Shown: piece by piece, positions 9,700 to 20,073 of the stretch
Numbering within the stretch: the stretch's first letter is position 1
How the letters are laid out: each line of letters starts with the position of its first letter
From: Dugong dugon
Taxonomy: Eukaryota; Chordata; Mammalia; Sirenia; Dugongidae
Assembly (NCBI GenBank): GCA_030035585.1
Contig: CM057469.1
Span: forward strand, 66,357,501 to 66,421,500
DNA: 64,000 nt
Direction of reading: 5' to 3'
Notes under the pieces: model-generated
Database searches by the model: none
What the model was told of the DNA's origin: nothing
Seen by the model: only the letters and a program-made list of their open reading frames with translations
Translations under genes and position numbers: made by a program

Positions 9700-11335
9700 T
9701 ATGAGGAAGTTTAGGTTGATGGTTTCATGGGACATCCCAGTTAATTGGCCTAATAATGTGTTTAGTGCTTCTTTTCTACCTCCTAGTTCATTGTGTAGTG
9801 CCTGGAGTCTTAAAAGCTTGCAAGCACAATGAAGGGTAAGACAGTACACAATACTGGGGAAGCTAGCACAACTTGTCCAAGGCAAGGTCACGGAAGTTCC
9901 ATACATACATCCAAACTTCCTGAGGGACCGAATTACTGGGCTGAGGGCTGTAGGCACCATGGTCTCAGGGAACATCTAGCTCAATTGGCATAACATAGTT
10001 TATAAAGAAAATGTTCTACATTCTACTTTGGTGAGTAGTATCTGGAGTCTTAAAAGTTTGTGAGTGGCCATCTAAGATACTCCACTGGTCTCACCCCATC
10101 TGGAGGAAGGGAGAATGAAGAAAATGAAAGACACAAGGGAAAGATTAGTCCAAACGACTAACAAACCACAAGTACTACAGCCTCCACCAGACTGAGTCCA
10201 GCATAACTAGATGGTGCCCAGCTACCAACAACAACTGTTCTGACAGGGATCACAACAGAGGATCCTGGACAGAGCTGGAGAAAAATGTAGAACAAAATTC
10301 TAACTCACAAAAAAAGAGACCAGACTTAGTGGTCCGACAGAGACAGGAGAAACCCCAAGAGTATGCCCCCGGACACCCTTTTAGCTCAGTAATAAAGTCA
10401 CTCCTGAGGTCTGCCCTTCAGCCAAAGATTTGACAGGCCCATAAAACAAAACAAGACTAAAGGGGCACATCGGCCCAGGGACAAGGACTAGAAGGCAGGA
10501 GGGAACAGGAAAGCTGGTAATAGGGAACCCAAAGTTGAAAAGGGAATAGTGTTGACATGTCGTGGGGTTGGCAACCAATGTCACAAAAGAATATGTGTAC
10601 TAATTGTTTAATGAGAAGCTAGTTTGTTCTGTAAACCTTCATCTAAAGTACAATTTTAAAAAAGAAGAAAAAAAAAAGCTTGCAAGCAGCTGTCCAAGGC
10701 ACAACAATTGGTCACTATTCACCTGGAACAAAAGAGGAACAAGGAAAGTCAGGAATAGAAGGAGGAAATGGAATGTGTGGCTAATTGCCTCCAGGAACAA
10801 TGGCCTCCTTTGCCATGATACCAAAAGAACTGAATGGTGCCTGGCTACCATTACTGAACACTCTATAAAAGAATTCTGATCAAAAGGGGGAAAATGAAGA
10901 ACAGAATTTCATGTGCTCAAGGACTCCAGACCTTCCGGAGCCATGGAGGCTGGCTGATGCCCTGAAACTATTGTCCTGAAATAATCTTTAAACCTTAAAC
11001 CAAAAGTATCCTCTAAAGTCTTCTTAAAACCAAATAATAGTTTAGCTAAACTAGTAAAAAATGTCTTCCTTGAGCATTATGCTCTTTTAAGAACTATGTT
11101 ATATGAGATCAAATTGACAACAGTAACTAGAAAGATTAGCTGGAACCTTAGGGGACAGTGAGTGTATGCTAATGGAGGAGGAACAACTCAGAAAAGGAGA
11201 GTGAGAATGGTTACACAACTGGAAGAAGAAGGTGATCGACGTCACTGGGTTGTACACGTAGAAACAGTTGAATTGGTGTATGTTCTGCTATGTATATTCT
11301 TCACAACAACAAAACTAAATAAATAAATAATTTTT
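9700..11335 (+). mobile_element. Afrothere L1 3' UTR, host of a nested L1
   Basis: The outer element consists of 9700-9826 and 10674-11335. Read together they run 'ctggagtcttaaaagcttgc' into 'agctgtccaaggcacaac', then 'ccagaccttccggagcc', 'tgagcattatgctctttt' and 'gtgtatgttctgctatg', ending in an A-rich tail. No ORF2 sequence is present; this is a 3'-UTR-only fragment. A second L1 3' end interrupts it. Confidence 0.83.
9827..10673 (+). mobile_element. L1 3' UTR insertion nested in L1, exact 15-bp TSD
   Basis: An 847-bp 5'-truncated L1 3' end ('ggtctcagggaacatctagc' through 'ccttcatctaaagtacaatt', then an A-rich tail). It is flanked by the exact 15-bp duplication 'aaaagcttgcaagca' (9812-9826 and 10674-10688). 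The target 'tcttaaaag' fits the L1 endonuclease preference for TT/AAAA. It matches 38847-39520 closely. Confidence 0.93.
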
Positions 11336-11394
11336 AAAAAGATGGAATTAGACTGGGTTAGTTCCAAAATAAAATGTGTGCTTCTAGGTTAAGC

Positions 11395-11592
11395 TACTGT
11401 ATTTCATTATGTACCCAGAGTCCTGGTCTAGGACGTCAGAGAGGACTGCTCTGTAGCATAGGGTCTCCTAGGCTGGGATCTTTAAGGCAGCAGATTGTCA
11501 GGTGTTTCTCTCGAGAAGCCACTGGGTGGCTTGGAATTGCCAGCCTTTTAGTTAGCAGCTGAGTGTTTAACCTTTGAGCCACCAGAGCTCCT
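11395..11592 (-). mobile_element. AfroSINE, antisense, diverged
   Basis: 'aggctgggatctttaaggca', 'tgccagccttttagttagca' and the head complement 'agccaccagagctcc' are recognisable, but the tail has decayed. It lies directly upstream of an old L1 tail. Confidence 0.75.
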
Positions 11593-11596
11593 TAGG

Positions 11597-11700
11597 GAGA
11601 CAGGGTTATAGGTGATTTTTCAGTTTCTTCTAATTTTCCAGGTTTTCTACAATGAGCATGTATTACTTCTATAACCTGGAAAAAAAACAAAAATAATAAA
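11597..11700 (+). mobile_element. Old L1 (L1M) 3' tail
   Basis: 'ataggtgatttttcagtttc' and 'ctacaatgagcatgtattac' followed by an A-rich end identify a sense L1M 3' terminus. Confidence 0.7.
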
Positions 11701-11704
11701 TGTT

Positions 11705-11916
11705 ACCAACATAACCCCATTGCCATCAAGTTGAGTTCCACTCATAGCAATGGCATAGGACAGAGTAGAACTGCCCCATGGGATTTCCTAGACTATAAAT
11801 CTTTACGGAAACAGACTACCACATTTTCTCCCACAGAGCAGCTGGTGGGTTAGAACCTCCAGTGATCTTTCGGTTAGCAGCCAAGTGCTTTTCACCACTG
11901 CTCTACCAGGGTTCCT
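11705..11916 (-). mobile_element. AfroSINE, long form, antisense
   Basis: All long-form blocks are present: 'caagttgagttccactcata', 'gtagaactgccccatgggat', 'ttctcccacagagcagctgg' and the head complement 'taccagggttcc'. Mutations are scattered through it. The TSD is not resolved. Confidence 0.9.
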
Positions 11917-13350
11917 TGTTACCAGCATGCATACACCATAACATAAAAGGCAGTCCCAGATCTCAGAGGGGCTGAGGTTGCTGTAAAGGCCCATCTGTGG
12001 GACTGTAGGGGGCAAAGGATCCCAGGACAAGGACTGGGCACAGTGGGGGCGAGGTGGAACTGGGCAGCACAGAAGCCCACTGGTCAGGAACATGGGTCCC
12101 ACAGTGGTTTGTTCCGGGGCTGGCCAGGATCGGCATGGGATCACTAACTGCACCAGTGTGAGACCCCAAGGAGAAAGGCTAGAGGAGATCAACTCCCTCC
12201 ACCGTAGTGTCTTATAGGATCACAAGCATTGCACCAGCAGGTGGAAAAACAGAAAGTTAACACTTGAACATTGACAGGAGCTCCCGCTCTCTTGCCACCT
12301 GGATTATTTACCCTGATCAGCTCAGCCTCCTTGGATCCTCCTTGTGGGCAGCTGCACGCTGCTGGAGAAGACCATCCAATCTCATGGATATGACTTCTGA
12401 CTTCAGGGTGTCTGACCTCAGGAGGCCTTCCCTGTAAGCACAGCATTGCTTCTCCCTCCTCTCCTGCCTCCCTCAGGTTGCTCCCTAACCTGCAGCTCCT
12501 TCCCCAGACCTCCACTACTTTCTTACATATTTCAACAGTTGGCCTTGCCCCCTCCTTCTCTTTGAAAAGAGGACCACCAGGCAGGGATCCCATCAACTCT
12601 TACCCCCAACTACAGCACAGCGTCCCTGCGTAAGGGCACCAATAAGACATTCGCGGCTTGCAAAAAGTTTGCTTTTCTTCTTTCTTCCCCTCCTCTTGTC
12701 CAGCATGAAATATTGGATCTAGCTTTCAGATCCCCTCCTGTCCCCTCCCAAGTCCTCAAGGACCTTGTTCCATTAATCATTTCCCAGCCCCATGCACCTG
12801 TATTTCTAATCTCTCTTTTTTAACCAGCTCTGCTCGTCTACGTAAAAACAGGCTGCAGAATTTCCATTCTACTTAATGTAAAAGCATTCTCTTAGCCCTG
12901 GCCTCTCACTCTGGTAACCTTGCGTTCTCTCCTCCAACTCTTTACAGCCGATCTGATTGAAAAGGTGAGTGCCCTGTTCCCTTTAACCCCCACTGTACTG
13001 CGATCTCTACCCTCACTGGGCTTTGACTACGTACTAGCAAGGGCCACTTTCAGGAAGTTTTTAAACCCCAAGGACACACTCTAGCCTTATCCAACTTAGT
13101 AATTAAGATAGGGGACTGCCTCTTGTATGGTGTCAGACACTTCACCACTCTCTCATCCTTGAAGCTTTTTCCCTGGCCTCCAGGTCACTTCCCAGGCTCA
13201 TACCTTTTTAGATTCCTTTTTGAGTAACTCCTCCTCCTGCCCCATAAACTGCAGTGCTCACGGAGGCTCTGCCCTAGGCAGTCTACTCCTACTCCTGACA
13301 CAGGCTCCCTGGGGGAATACACCCACATTTGGTTATAAATACTTGTAGGC
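11917..13350. other. Unannotated 1.4 kb, no supported gene
   Basis: The longest relatively repeat-poor stretch of the first half. Two overlapping minus-strand ORFs of 129 and 135 codons (11803-12192 and 12189-12596) show no recognised domain, and the first overlaps an AfroSINE, so both look fortuitous. Around 12930-12970 there is a pyrimidine tract, 'ttacag' and, 17 bases later, 'aaaaggtgagtg', which mimics a tiny exon. Part of 12640-13180 is pyrimidine-rich and may be decayed L2. No repeat family was assigned with confidence. Confidence 0.35.
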
Positions 13351-13848
13351 TTGAATATCACTTTGAGGACTAAGGTGTGCCTGACCCAAGCCATTGTGTT
13401 TTCAATTGCCTCGTGTGCGTGCAAAAGCTGGGCAATGAATAAGGAAGACTGAAGAAGAATTGACGTCTCCGAATTACGGTGTTGGCGGAGAATATTGAAT
13501 ATATCATGAACTGCCAGAAGAAGGAACAAATCTATCTTGGAAAAAGTACAGCTAGAATGCTCCTTGAAAGCAAGGATGGCAAGACTTTGTCTCGCATACT
13601 TTGGACATGTTATCAGGAGGGATCAGTCCCTGGAGAAGGACATCATGCTTGGTAAAGTAGAGGGTCAGCAAAAAAAAAAAAGGGAAGACCTCAAAGAGAT
13701 AGACTGACACAGTGGCTGCAACAATGTGCTCAAGCATAACAACGATTGTGAGGATGGTGCAGGACCGGGCAGTGTTTCGTTCTGTTGTACATAGGGTCAC
13801 TATGAGTCAGAACCGACTTCATGGCACCTAACAACAGCAACATGCTTA
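13351..13848 (+). mobile_element. RTE LINE 3' fragment, sense
   Basis: 'ttgaggactaaggtgtgcct', 'agctgggcaatgaataagga', 'tttggacatgttatcaggag' and the end 'ggcacctaacaacagcaac' align with the 3' 500 bp of the element at 4712-6545. A 12-base A-run near 13671 is a local slippage expansion. It is 5' truncated. Confidence 0.9.
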
Positions 13849-14365
13849 TTCCCCAAACACATTCCCAGCCAAGAAGCTTTCCCCAACTCAGACCAGTGCA
13901 GTCAGGTCACGTCATACCAGCGTTTGACATAAGTGAATTCAAATATACTCATTCAGTTTTTTTCTTTTTTTTTAACGAGAGAATTCGAACAATATAAGTA
14001 ACTCAGGCCATTCCATAAAATGAGGCCCTGCCCTGTACTGAACAGGAGTCTACAGTTTCTCTAGTCATCTCATTTCCCACATGCCTCTGGGATGATGAGA
14101 AGTGGCAAGAGTCTAGTGTTTCCAAACACTCTTGGCCCCAAATGCCGATCAACCGCTTCATCTCATGCTCAACTGAAAAAAAAAAAAAGTTGTATGTTCC
14201 GACACTGAAGCAAAAATATCATTCTGGGGCTTGAAGGGTCAATCTAACTTGATGCCGTCTTAAACAATTTTCAAGGATAATTTACGTAATTCTCGTCTTA
14301 TACCTTAACTTAATCTTAGGAGGGAGTAAGGTCTAAAGTCAGTGGGAAGGTGAAACTGAAGTATA
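13849..14365. other. Unannotated stretch
   Basis: No family was recognised. Features are limited to a T-rich tract near 13957-13973 and an A-run at 14176-14188. Confidence 0.3.
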
Positions 14366-14542
14366 TTCAAAATTACTCCCTTGAAAACCCCTTGCATTGT
14401 CCATAACATACAAGTTTTTACACAAAACAATATAGTAGTATGTAGGGTTTTTTTACATATATATATGACCATATACTGTTATTTATGTAAAACCTTGTAT
14501 GTTATGGATAATGCAAGGGATTTTCAAGGGAGTAATTTTGAG
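14366..14542. mobile_element. 177-bp near-perfect palindrome, MITE-like
   Basis: The left arm (14368-14426) starts 'caaaattactcccttgaaaa' and the right arm ends 'aagggagtaattttg' (14540). Over the outer 59 bp the arms differ at only four positions, and pairing continues more weakly toward a short AT-rich centre near 14455. TA dinucleotides flank both ends (14364-14365 and 14543-14544), as expected for a Tc/mariner target duplication. It has no coding capacity. I do not recognise the family. A transcript would fold into a long hairpin. Confidence 0.72.
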
Positions 14543-14567
14543 TAATATGTAGGTATAGAGTTAAGTA

Positions 14568-14768
14568 AGCCCTAGTGGCACAGTGGTTAAGCACTTGGCT
14601 ACTACCCAAAAGGTTGGCAGTTTGACCCCACCAGCAGCTCCACAGGAGAAAAGACCTGGCAATCTGCTCCTATAAAAATTACAACCTAGGAAACGTTATG
14701 GGGCGGTTCTACTCTCACGTATAGGATCACTGTGACTCGCAGTTGACTCAACGGCACCCAACAACAAC
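14568..14768 (+). mobile_element. AfroSINE with RTE-like CAA end
   Basis: Sense copy: 'ctagtggcacagtggttaag', 'aaaaggttggcagtttgacc', 'tgacaatctg'-type middle and the tail 'cagttgactcaacggcaccc' followed by 'aacaacaact'. The last bases follow the RTE 3' end ('ggcacctaacaacaac') rather than the usual 'ggcaatgggtttgg', a visible link between the two families. Confidence 0.88.
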
Positions 14769-15665
14769 TTGTATGCAGTTAGAGGCAATCAGCAATAAAG
14801 AGTATGCAAAATATGATTTTGTAACTGACTACTAGATAAGACAGGTAGCCGATCCTACTGTAGATTCAGTGCTTCTCAGACCTGTCTGGAAGGTTACGAA
14901 AAGGCTTCCCAGAAAAGGCCTTGAGTTGGAGTTGAGTCTGCAAAGTAAGCCCGTGGGCATAAGATTATTGCAACTCCTACTACAGGACAAGCACCTCTTC
15001 CCTGCTCAAATGAATGCTACTGAATTAAGCTGAAACAATATGCAGTAAGATTTAGAGGGAGGCAAGAGCACAGGGTTTGGCAGAAAATACCAAGTAACTT
15101 AAGGATTGTGGAGGTATAAAATATGAGGTAGGGATGAGGCAAGGTGTGGTAAGCAGGTAAGAAGTTGTCCAAGATGGTGTGGACAGGTAGGCAGGGCTTA
15201 CATGTCACATCTGTCCCCAGGTGCTGGGCGTTGACAGAATATAGAGAGTTCATTCTAGAATTTCTGTGGAGCTTTTGCAGTTTTCAAGAAAGGAGATGAC
15301 AAGATAAGATTTGCACTTTAGAAAGATGGACACTGGGCAGACAATACATAGATATGGAAGGAGAATAGGGACAAGAAGAACCCTTAGGAAGTTGGCTAGA
15401 GGCGACCTCCCCTTAGAGGAACAATAAAGACATGGCTGTTTAATCCTCAAGGTTGTTTTAAGGAAAATAGTCTTAAATTAAAACACTTAAACAACCTAGC
15501 CAATAAACTGATGATCTGCTGCTTGTGTTCCTCTAACCCCTCTCCACATTAAAATGTCTTCACATCTTAATATATTGTTTTCCTCTTCTCATGTCTCACA
15601 ATAAATACCCTTCTCTCTTTTCTAAGCCACTGCCTCTCTGTGCTCTTCATCTCAGTTAATCCTGC
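14769..15665. other. Unannotated, probable decayed L2 (antisense)
   Basis: No gene. About 15045-15415 has the purine-rich style of antisense L2 ('gacaagataagatttgcact', 'tagaaagatgg'), matching phrases near 62690-62720. I treat this as possible L2 without firm edges. Confidence 0.35.
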
Positions 15666-16232
15666 TGTCTTAGTCATCTAGTGCTGCTGTAACAGAAATA
15701 CCACAAGCGGATGGCTTTAACAAACAGAAGTTTATTCTCTCACAGTTTAGTAGGCTAGAAGTCCAAATTCAGGGTCTCAGCTCCAGGGGAAGGCTTTCTG
15801 TGTCAGCTCTGGAGGAAGGTCCTTGTCATCGATCTTCCCTTGGACGAGGAGCTTCTCTGAGCAGGAACCCCGGGTCCAAAGGACGTGCCCTACTCCTCGC
15901 ACTGTTTTCTTGGTGGTATGAAGTCCCCCCTCTCTGCTCACTTCCCTTTCCTTTTATCTCTGGTAAGATTAAAGGTGGTGCAGGCCACACCCCAGGGAAA
16001 CCCTCTTTACATTGGATCAGTGATGTGACCTGAGCAAGGGTGTTACATCCCACCCTAATCCTCTTTAACATAACCTCATCTTGCCTCATTAATCACAGAC
16101 AGAGATTAGGAGTTACAACACATAGGAAAATTATATCAATCACAGAATGGAGGACAACCACACCATACTGGGAATCATGGCCCAGCCAAATTGATACACA
16201 TATTTTTAGGGGACATAATTCAATCCATGATA
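15666..16232 (-). mobile_element. Afrothere solo LTR, family A, with near-perfect TSD
   Basis: Antisense LTR of 567 bp starting 'tgtcttagtcatctagtgct' and ending 'cataattcaatccatgata'. The 5-bp flanks are 'cctgc' (15661-15665) and 'cttgc' (16233-16237), matching at 4 of 5 positions. It shares its whole plan with 6657-7170, 34944-35453 and 55488-55969. The minus-strand polyadenylation region ('gagaataaac'-like) lies about 120 bp from its end. Confidence 0.85.
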
Positions 16233-16371
16233 CTTGCTAATCCTGAGACCGCACCCCACCATTTACCCTCATTCTGTGGTAACTTCACCCTCCCATGTTC
16301 CTGGCTTCCCACTTGTTTATAAGCGTGAATGCTCATATCTGCTCTGTGATAAATTTTTTCTTCTTGAAGCT

Positions 16372-16630
16372 GGTTGTTGTTGCTGTTAGCTGCGATGGAG
16401 TCCACCCAGACTCATGGCGATCCCCTGCACAAGGGAACGAAATGCTGCCTGGTCCTCCCCCCTCTCCATGATTGGTTTCAGGTGGGACCATTATAATCCA
16501 CAGGGTTTTCATTGGCTGATTTTTGGAAGTGGATCACCAGACCTTTCTTTCTAGTCCATCTTAGTTCCCAAGGTCTATTGAAACCTGTTCAGTATGATAG
16601 CAACAAACAAGTCTCCACTGACAGGTGGGT
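16372..16630 (-). mobile_element. tRNA-Gly-headed, RTE-bodied SINE, antisense
   Basis: It begins with the reversed RTE-like tail 'ttgttgttgctgttagctgc', runs through 'ggttttcattggctgatttt' and 'ctagtccatcttagttccca', and ends in 'agtctccactgacaggtggg'. The tRNA-Gly head itself is missing or decayed. The body corresponds to the complete-headed copies at 30243 and 62281. Confidence 0.77.
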
Positions 16631-17545
16631 GAAGCTGGTACCCTACCCCTTCTTCAACCAGCCTTACCTCTCTCCCTGCCTCATTTCAGGAAAAAGCAAC
16701 CTAAATTCAGTGCTTCATTGCTCACCTTCTCCCTAATTAACCCCTTGTAACCTGGTATCTGTCATCCTGAGGGACCTTACTTCCCAGCAGGAGGGATGAA
16801 GCCTTACACAAACAGCCCACCCCACGGCCAAGTCAAAACAGTGCAAGTAAACAGCCAGGGGAGAAAGGAGGCAGGAGATTGCATGAGCTGAGGAAGAGCA
16901 TGAAGGAGTTGCTGTATGATCTGGGCTTTGAAAGATATGCCACCTTCTTCTCACAGGACAGATATCCAACTCAAATTAATTTAAGCAAATAAGGAGTTTA
17001 CTGTCCCCAGCAGCAGGGAAGTCCAAGCAGTGGATGCTTGGGTTCAGATGATGCTTACCAGGACACATCGCTGCAATCTCTTGGCTCTGCTCCTGTGTTG
17101 AGCCTGCTCTCACACAAGTTTGTTCAGATGGTCACAGAACAAATGACCATGGTGGCCCCAGGCTCAGCCTCGGAACTAGTGGTCGCAGAGTCTGTCTCCA
17201 GGTGCACACATCAACCCTGGACAAAGGCCAGCTGCTCAGCTTAGGTCACCTGCCTCCTCCTCAGCTTCCAAAAGCGGAAGCATGTAAACACTAAAGAAAT
17301 AAAACAACAAGCATGACAGAATGTTAGCAAGGGAAGAAATGGAGGGGGATCGTGAGATAGAGATGGTGAACGACAGGGTGTATTTCAAGGAGAACACATG
17401 TTCCTGTGTATGGGGAGAAAAGTATGAAGAGAAGTTAGAATTGAAAATGAAGGTGGGAATGAGACCAAGGACCTAGAATGGCGTGCTAAAGTTGTGTGTG
17501 CATGTGGGGCGGGGTGGTGGGGGTACTTTTAGGCACTGACAACAA
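16631..17545. other. Unannotated stretch
   Basis: No coding exon or named repeat was recognised. A 68-codon ORF at 17038-17244 has no recognisable domain. A G-rich tract, 'ggggcggggtggtggggg', lies near 17506-17524. Confidence 0.3.
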
Positions 17546-17700
17546 ACCCAAACCAAACCCGTGTTGAGTCGATTCCGACTCATAGCAACCCTATAGGACA
17601 GAGTAGAACTGTCCCATAGGGTTTCCAAGGCTGATGGATTCTAACTGCCAACCTTTTGGTTACAGTCATACCTCTTAACCACTGTGCCACCAGGGCTCCA
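17546..17700 (-). mobile_element. AfroSINE, short form, antisense
   Basis: Tail 'gagtcgattccgactcatag', 'gtagaactgtcccatagggt', then direct passage to the head block without the ~45-bp middle. The head ends 'gccaccagggctcc'. Its good match to the short-form consensus suggests it is comparatively young. Confidence 0.92.
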
Positions 17701-18039
17701 TTGAAAAAACATGGCTGATTATTAAACAGGACAATAACAGTGCAAATGGAGGTTAGAAAAAAAGACTATCATGTAAAATGGACAGTGGTGGGAATTCCCG
17801 GAAGTACAAGGAATCGCTCTCGAGTCATGGAGAATAGCCTTCCTAGACGGGTATAGGTAGGATGGTCATCTCTTCATTGACAGAAGTTTGAGAACATAGG
17901 AAGAATAATGCCTTCCCTAGTAGAAAAAGTGGTAACTATTTTCTGTGGAAAGACAGTAAGTTAAGGTGACATAATCTGGATCCTGAAGATTTTTGGTGAA
18001 GGATAGTGGGGAAGGGGGAATAACATCATCATCGTTGTT
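17701..18039. other. Unannotated stretch
   Basis: Nothing recognised. It is A/G-rich with short ORFs only. Confidence 0.3.
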
Positions 18040-18668
18040 ATTGTTGGTAGTTGGTATTGTTGGTAGGTGACATTACAGATAACAGAACAAAACATTGCCT
18101 GGTCCAGTGCCATCCTCATGATCTTTGGTGCGTTTGAGTCCAGAGTTGCAGTTATTGTGTCAATCTATCTCATTGAGGGTTTCCCTTGTTTTTGTTGACC
18201 CTTTACTTTACCAAACATGATGTCCTTTTCTAGCAATTTGTCTTCCATGATGATGTGTCCAAAGTAAGCAAGTCAAAGTCTTGCTGTCCTCACTTCTAAG
18301 GTGCATTCTGGTTGCATTTCTTCTAAGACCGATTTGTTTATTCTCTGGCAGTCCATGGTATATTCCATTTTCTTCATCCAAACCACTACTTGAATACATC
18401 AATTCTTCTTTGGTCTTCCTTTTTCATTGTCCAGGTTTCGCATGCATATGAGGCAATTGAATAAGCCATGGCTTGGGTTAGGCACACCTTAGTCATCAAT
18501 GTGACATCTTGGCTTTTTAAAGCTTTAAAGAGGTCTTTTGCAGCAGATTTGCCTAGTGCAATATGTCGTTTGGTTTCTTGACTACTGCTTCCATGGATGT
18601 TGATTGTTAATCCAATGAGAATGAAATTGTTGACACTTCAATTTCTTCTCCAAACGTCACCATAGTTT
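18040..18668 (-). mobile_element. RTE LINE 3' fragment, antisense
   Basis: Starts with GTT/ATT repeats corresponding to the CAA-type tail. It continues with 'attgcctggtccagtgccat', 'ctttaccaaacatgatgtcc', 'ttcttctttggtcttccttt' and 'tgcagcagatttgcctagtg', in the order seen in the other antisense copies. It is 5' truncated near 18668. Confidence 0.9.
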
Positions 18669-18702
18669 CTACTAATAGAAATCTCCTAGTATAGCAGTGT
18701 GG

Positions 18703-18863
18703 GGCCCTGGTGGCACAGTGGTTAAGTGTTTGGCTGCTAACCAGAAGGTCGGCAGTTTGAATCCAGCTGCTTCTTGGAAACCCTATGGGACAGTTCCAAT
18801 CTATCCTATAGGGTCACCATGCATCGAATTGATTCGATGGCAATGGGTTTGGCTTGGTTTGTT
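18703..18863 (+). mobile_element. AfroSINE, short form, with TSD
   Basis: Sense short form ('ggccctggtggcacagtggt' to 'tcgatggcaatgggtttggc'). The flanks 'tagtatagcagtgtgg' (18687-18702) and 'tagtatagcagtatgg' (18864-18879) match at 15 of 16 positions. The B-box-like 'cagtttgaatcc' is intact. Confidence 0.95.
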
Positions 18864-18894
18864 TAGTATAGCAGTATGGCCATACTGACTATTA

Positions 18895-19392
18895 TCTATA
18901 TGAGTTGGTAAATTTTTGCTACCCTAACATCCTGCCCAGGGCCACCACCCAACAGACAGCCCACCTGGCCCCACCGCCAGGACCCTAAGGCTCCCTATGC
19001 CTCAGCTCCTATAGCACTATGCCTGCCCTAGAGGAGCTGCCAGAACCTGCTGCATCACCCTTGTGGGGCTGGGACCATGCAAACAAAGTACTCTGTGCAG
19101 ACTGGTTGATGCTTATGCCATATTGATGGCTAAATATTTTAGATCTTAGCTCTTGGTGAGAGCAGACCTCTCATGGAGAAAAGTTATTGAACTATTTCCC
19201 AAAACCCGGGGAACACTGAGAGGGATTGAGGGGCACAGAGCCGCATATATAAAAACAGGCACTAATCTGGGGGAAGAAAAGGCCAACAGAGAGAGAAAGC
19301 CTTCCCAAGGAGCTGAAGCCCTGAATTTGGACTTTTAGCCTACTTTACTGTGAGGAAATAAATTTCTCATTGTTAAAGCAAAAAAAAAAAAA
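18895..19392 (+). mobile_element. LTR-like unit ending in poly(A), possible retroposed LTR transcript
   Basis: The 3' half ('gccttcccaaggagctgaag', 'ccctgaatttggacttttag', 'gaaataaatttctc') resembles the polyadenylation region of family A LTRs (compare 35318-35395). Instead of continuing into the LTR end, it stops at 'ttaaagc' and is followed by 13 A residues (19380-19392). AATAAA lies at 19357-19362, about 17 bases before the A-run, the normal cleavage spacing. The 5' boundary is uncertain. Confidence 0.5.
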
Positions 19393-20011
19393 CAAAGGGG
19401 GCTAAGTGGCCCCTCCTGAAGAGCTCGTTGTGTTGAGGGTTATGGTCAAACATCCCACTCTTCATTTTGTTCACTTTTGGCTGGGACAAGGATAGTTGCC
19501 AGCAAATGTGATGCTAAGAAATTATCAGCATTATCTGTAATCATTTTATTTCTCTTTTACTCTGCCCTGGGGGACCACAATTTTAAGCAAAAGTAAACAT
19601 AAAGGGAAGGATGAGTAGCTAACTCGGATTTGCCCTTGGATTACTCTACATTTAATCAAATCACAAAACAGATTAAAGAGCTTCCGTTTGACGCAGAAAA
19701 GGAAAAAACCAAAGTGGACAGTGACGGTATCATCTATTTATAACTATCCTTTTAAGAGATACTGAATTTTGTAAAAGGCCAAGCGTTTTAGGAAAAAGCT
19801 AACTATGGCAGGAAGTAAATGCACATGACAAGTGGTTGTGCTTGCTTTGCTCATTTAGCAAAGGATTTTGAATGAATTTTGACCTCAAAGAAACCACTTA
19901 ATAAGAATATAACCATTCTTTAACACACATTCCAGAATTAATATTGGAATACAATTTTGTGGTCAATTTTTATTTTTAAAAAGGCACTTTTTATTTTTAA
20001 AAGGGCAGTTC
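19393..20011. other. Unannotated stretch
   Basis: No gene. The AT-rich part toward 19920-20010 may be upstream L1M sequence, but I cannot anchor it. A duplicated 'cttttatttttaaaa' appears at 19983-20004. Confidence 0.3.
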
Positions 20012-20073
20012 CTCAATAAGTTAAACATAGAATTATGATATGACCCAGAAATTCAACTCCTAGGTATAGGCCC

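Noticed and set aside
12189..12596. 135-codon ORF on the minus strand
   Set aside because: No recognisable domain, no start context or splice evidence, and low-complexity composition. Length is within chance for 64 kb of mammalian DNA.
12930..12975. Tiny exon-like pattern: pyrimidine tract, 'ttacag', 17 bases, 'aaaaggtgagtg'
   Set aside because: Only 17 bases would be exonic, no flanking exons or frame are visible, and the area may be decayed L2. Chance splice-like motifs are common.
14366..14542. Microprocessor-type pre-miRNA hairpin as primary interpretation
   Set aside because: The stem is far longer than a usual pre-miRNA and TA flanks favour a transposon. RNA function is possible only as a secondary use.
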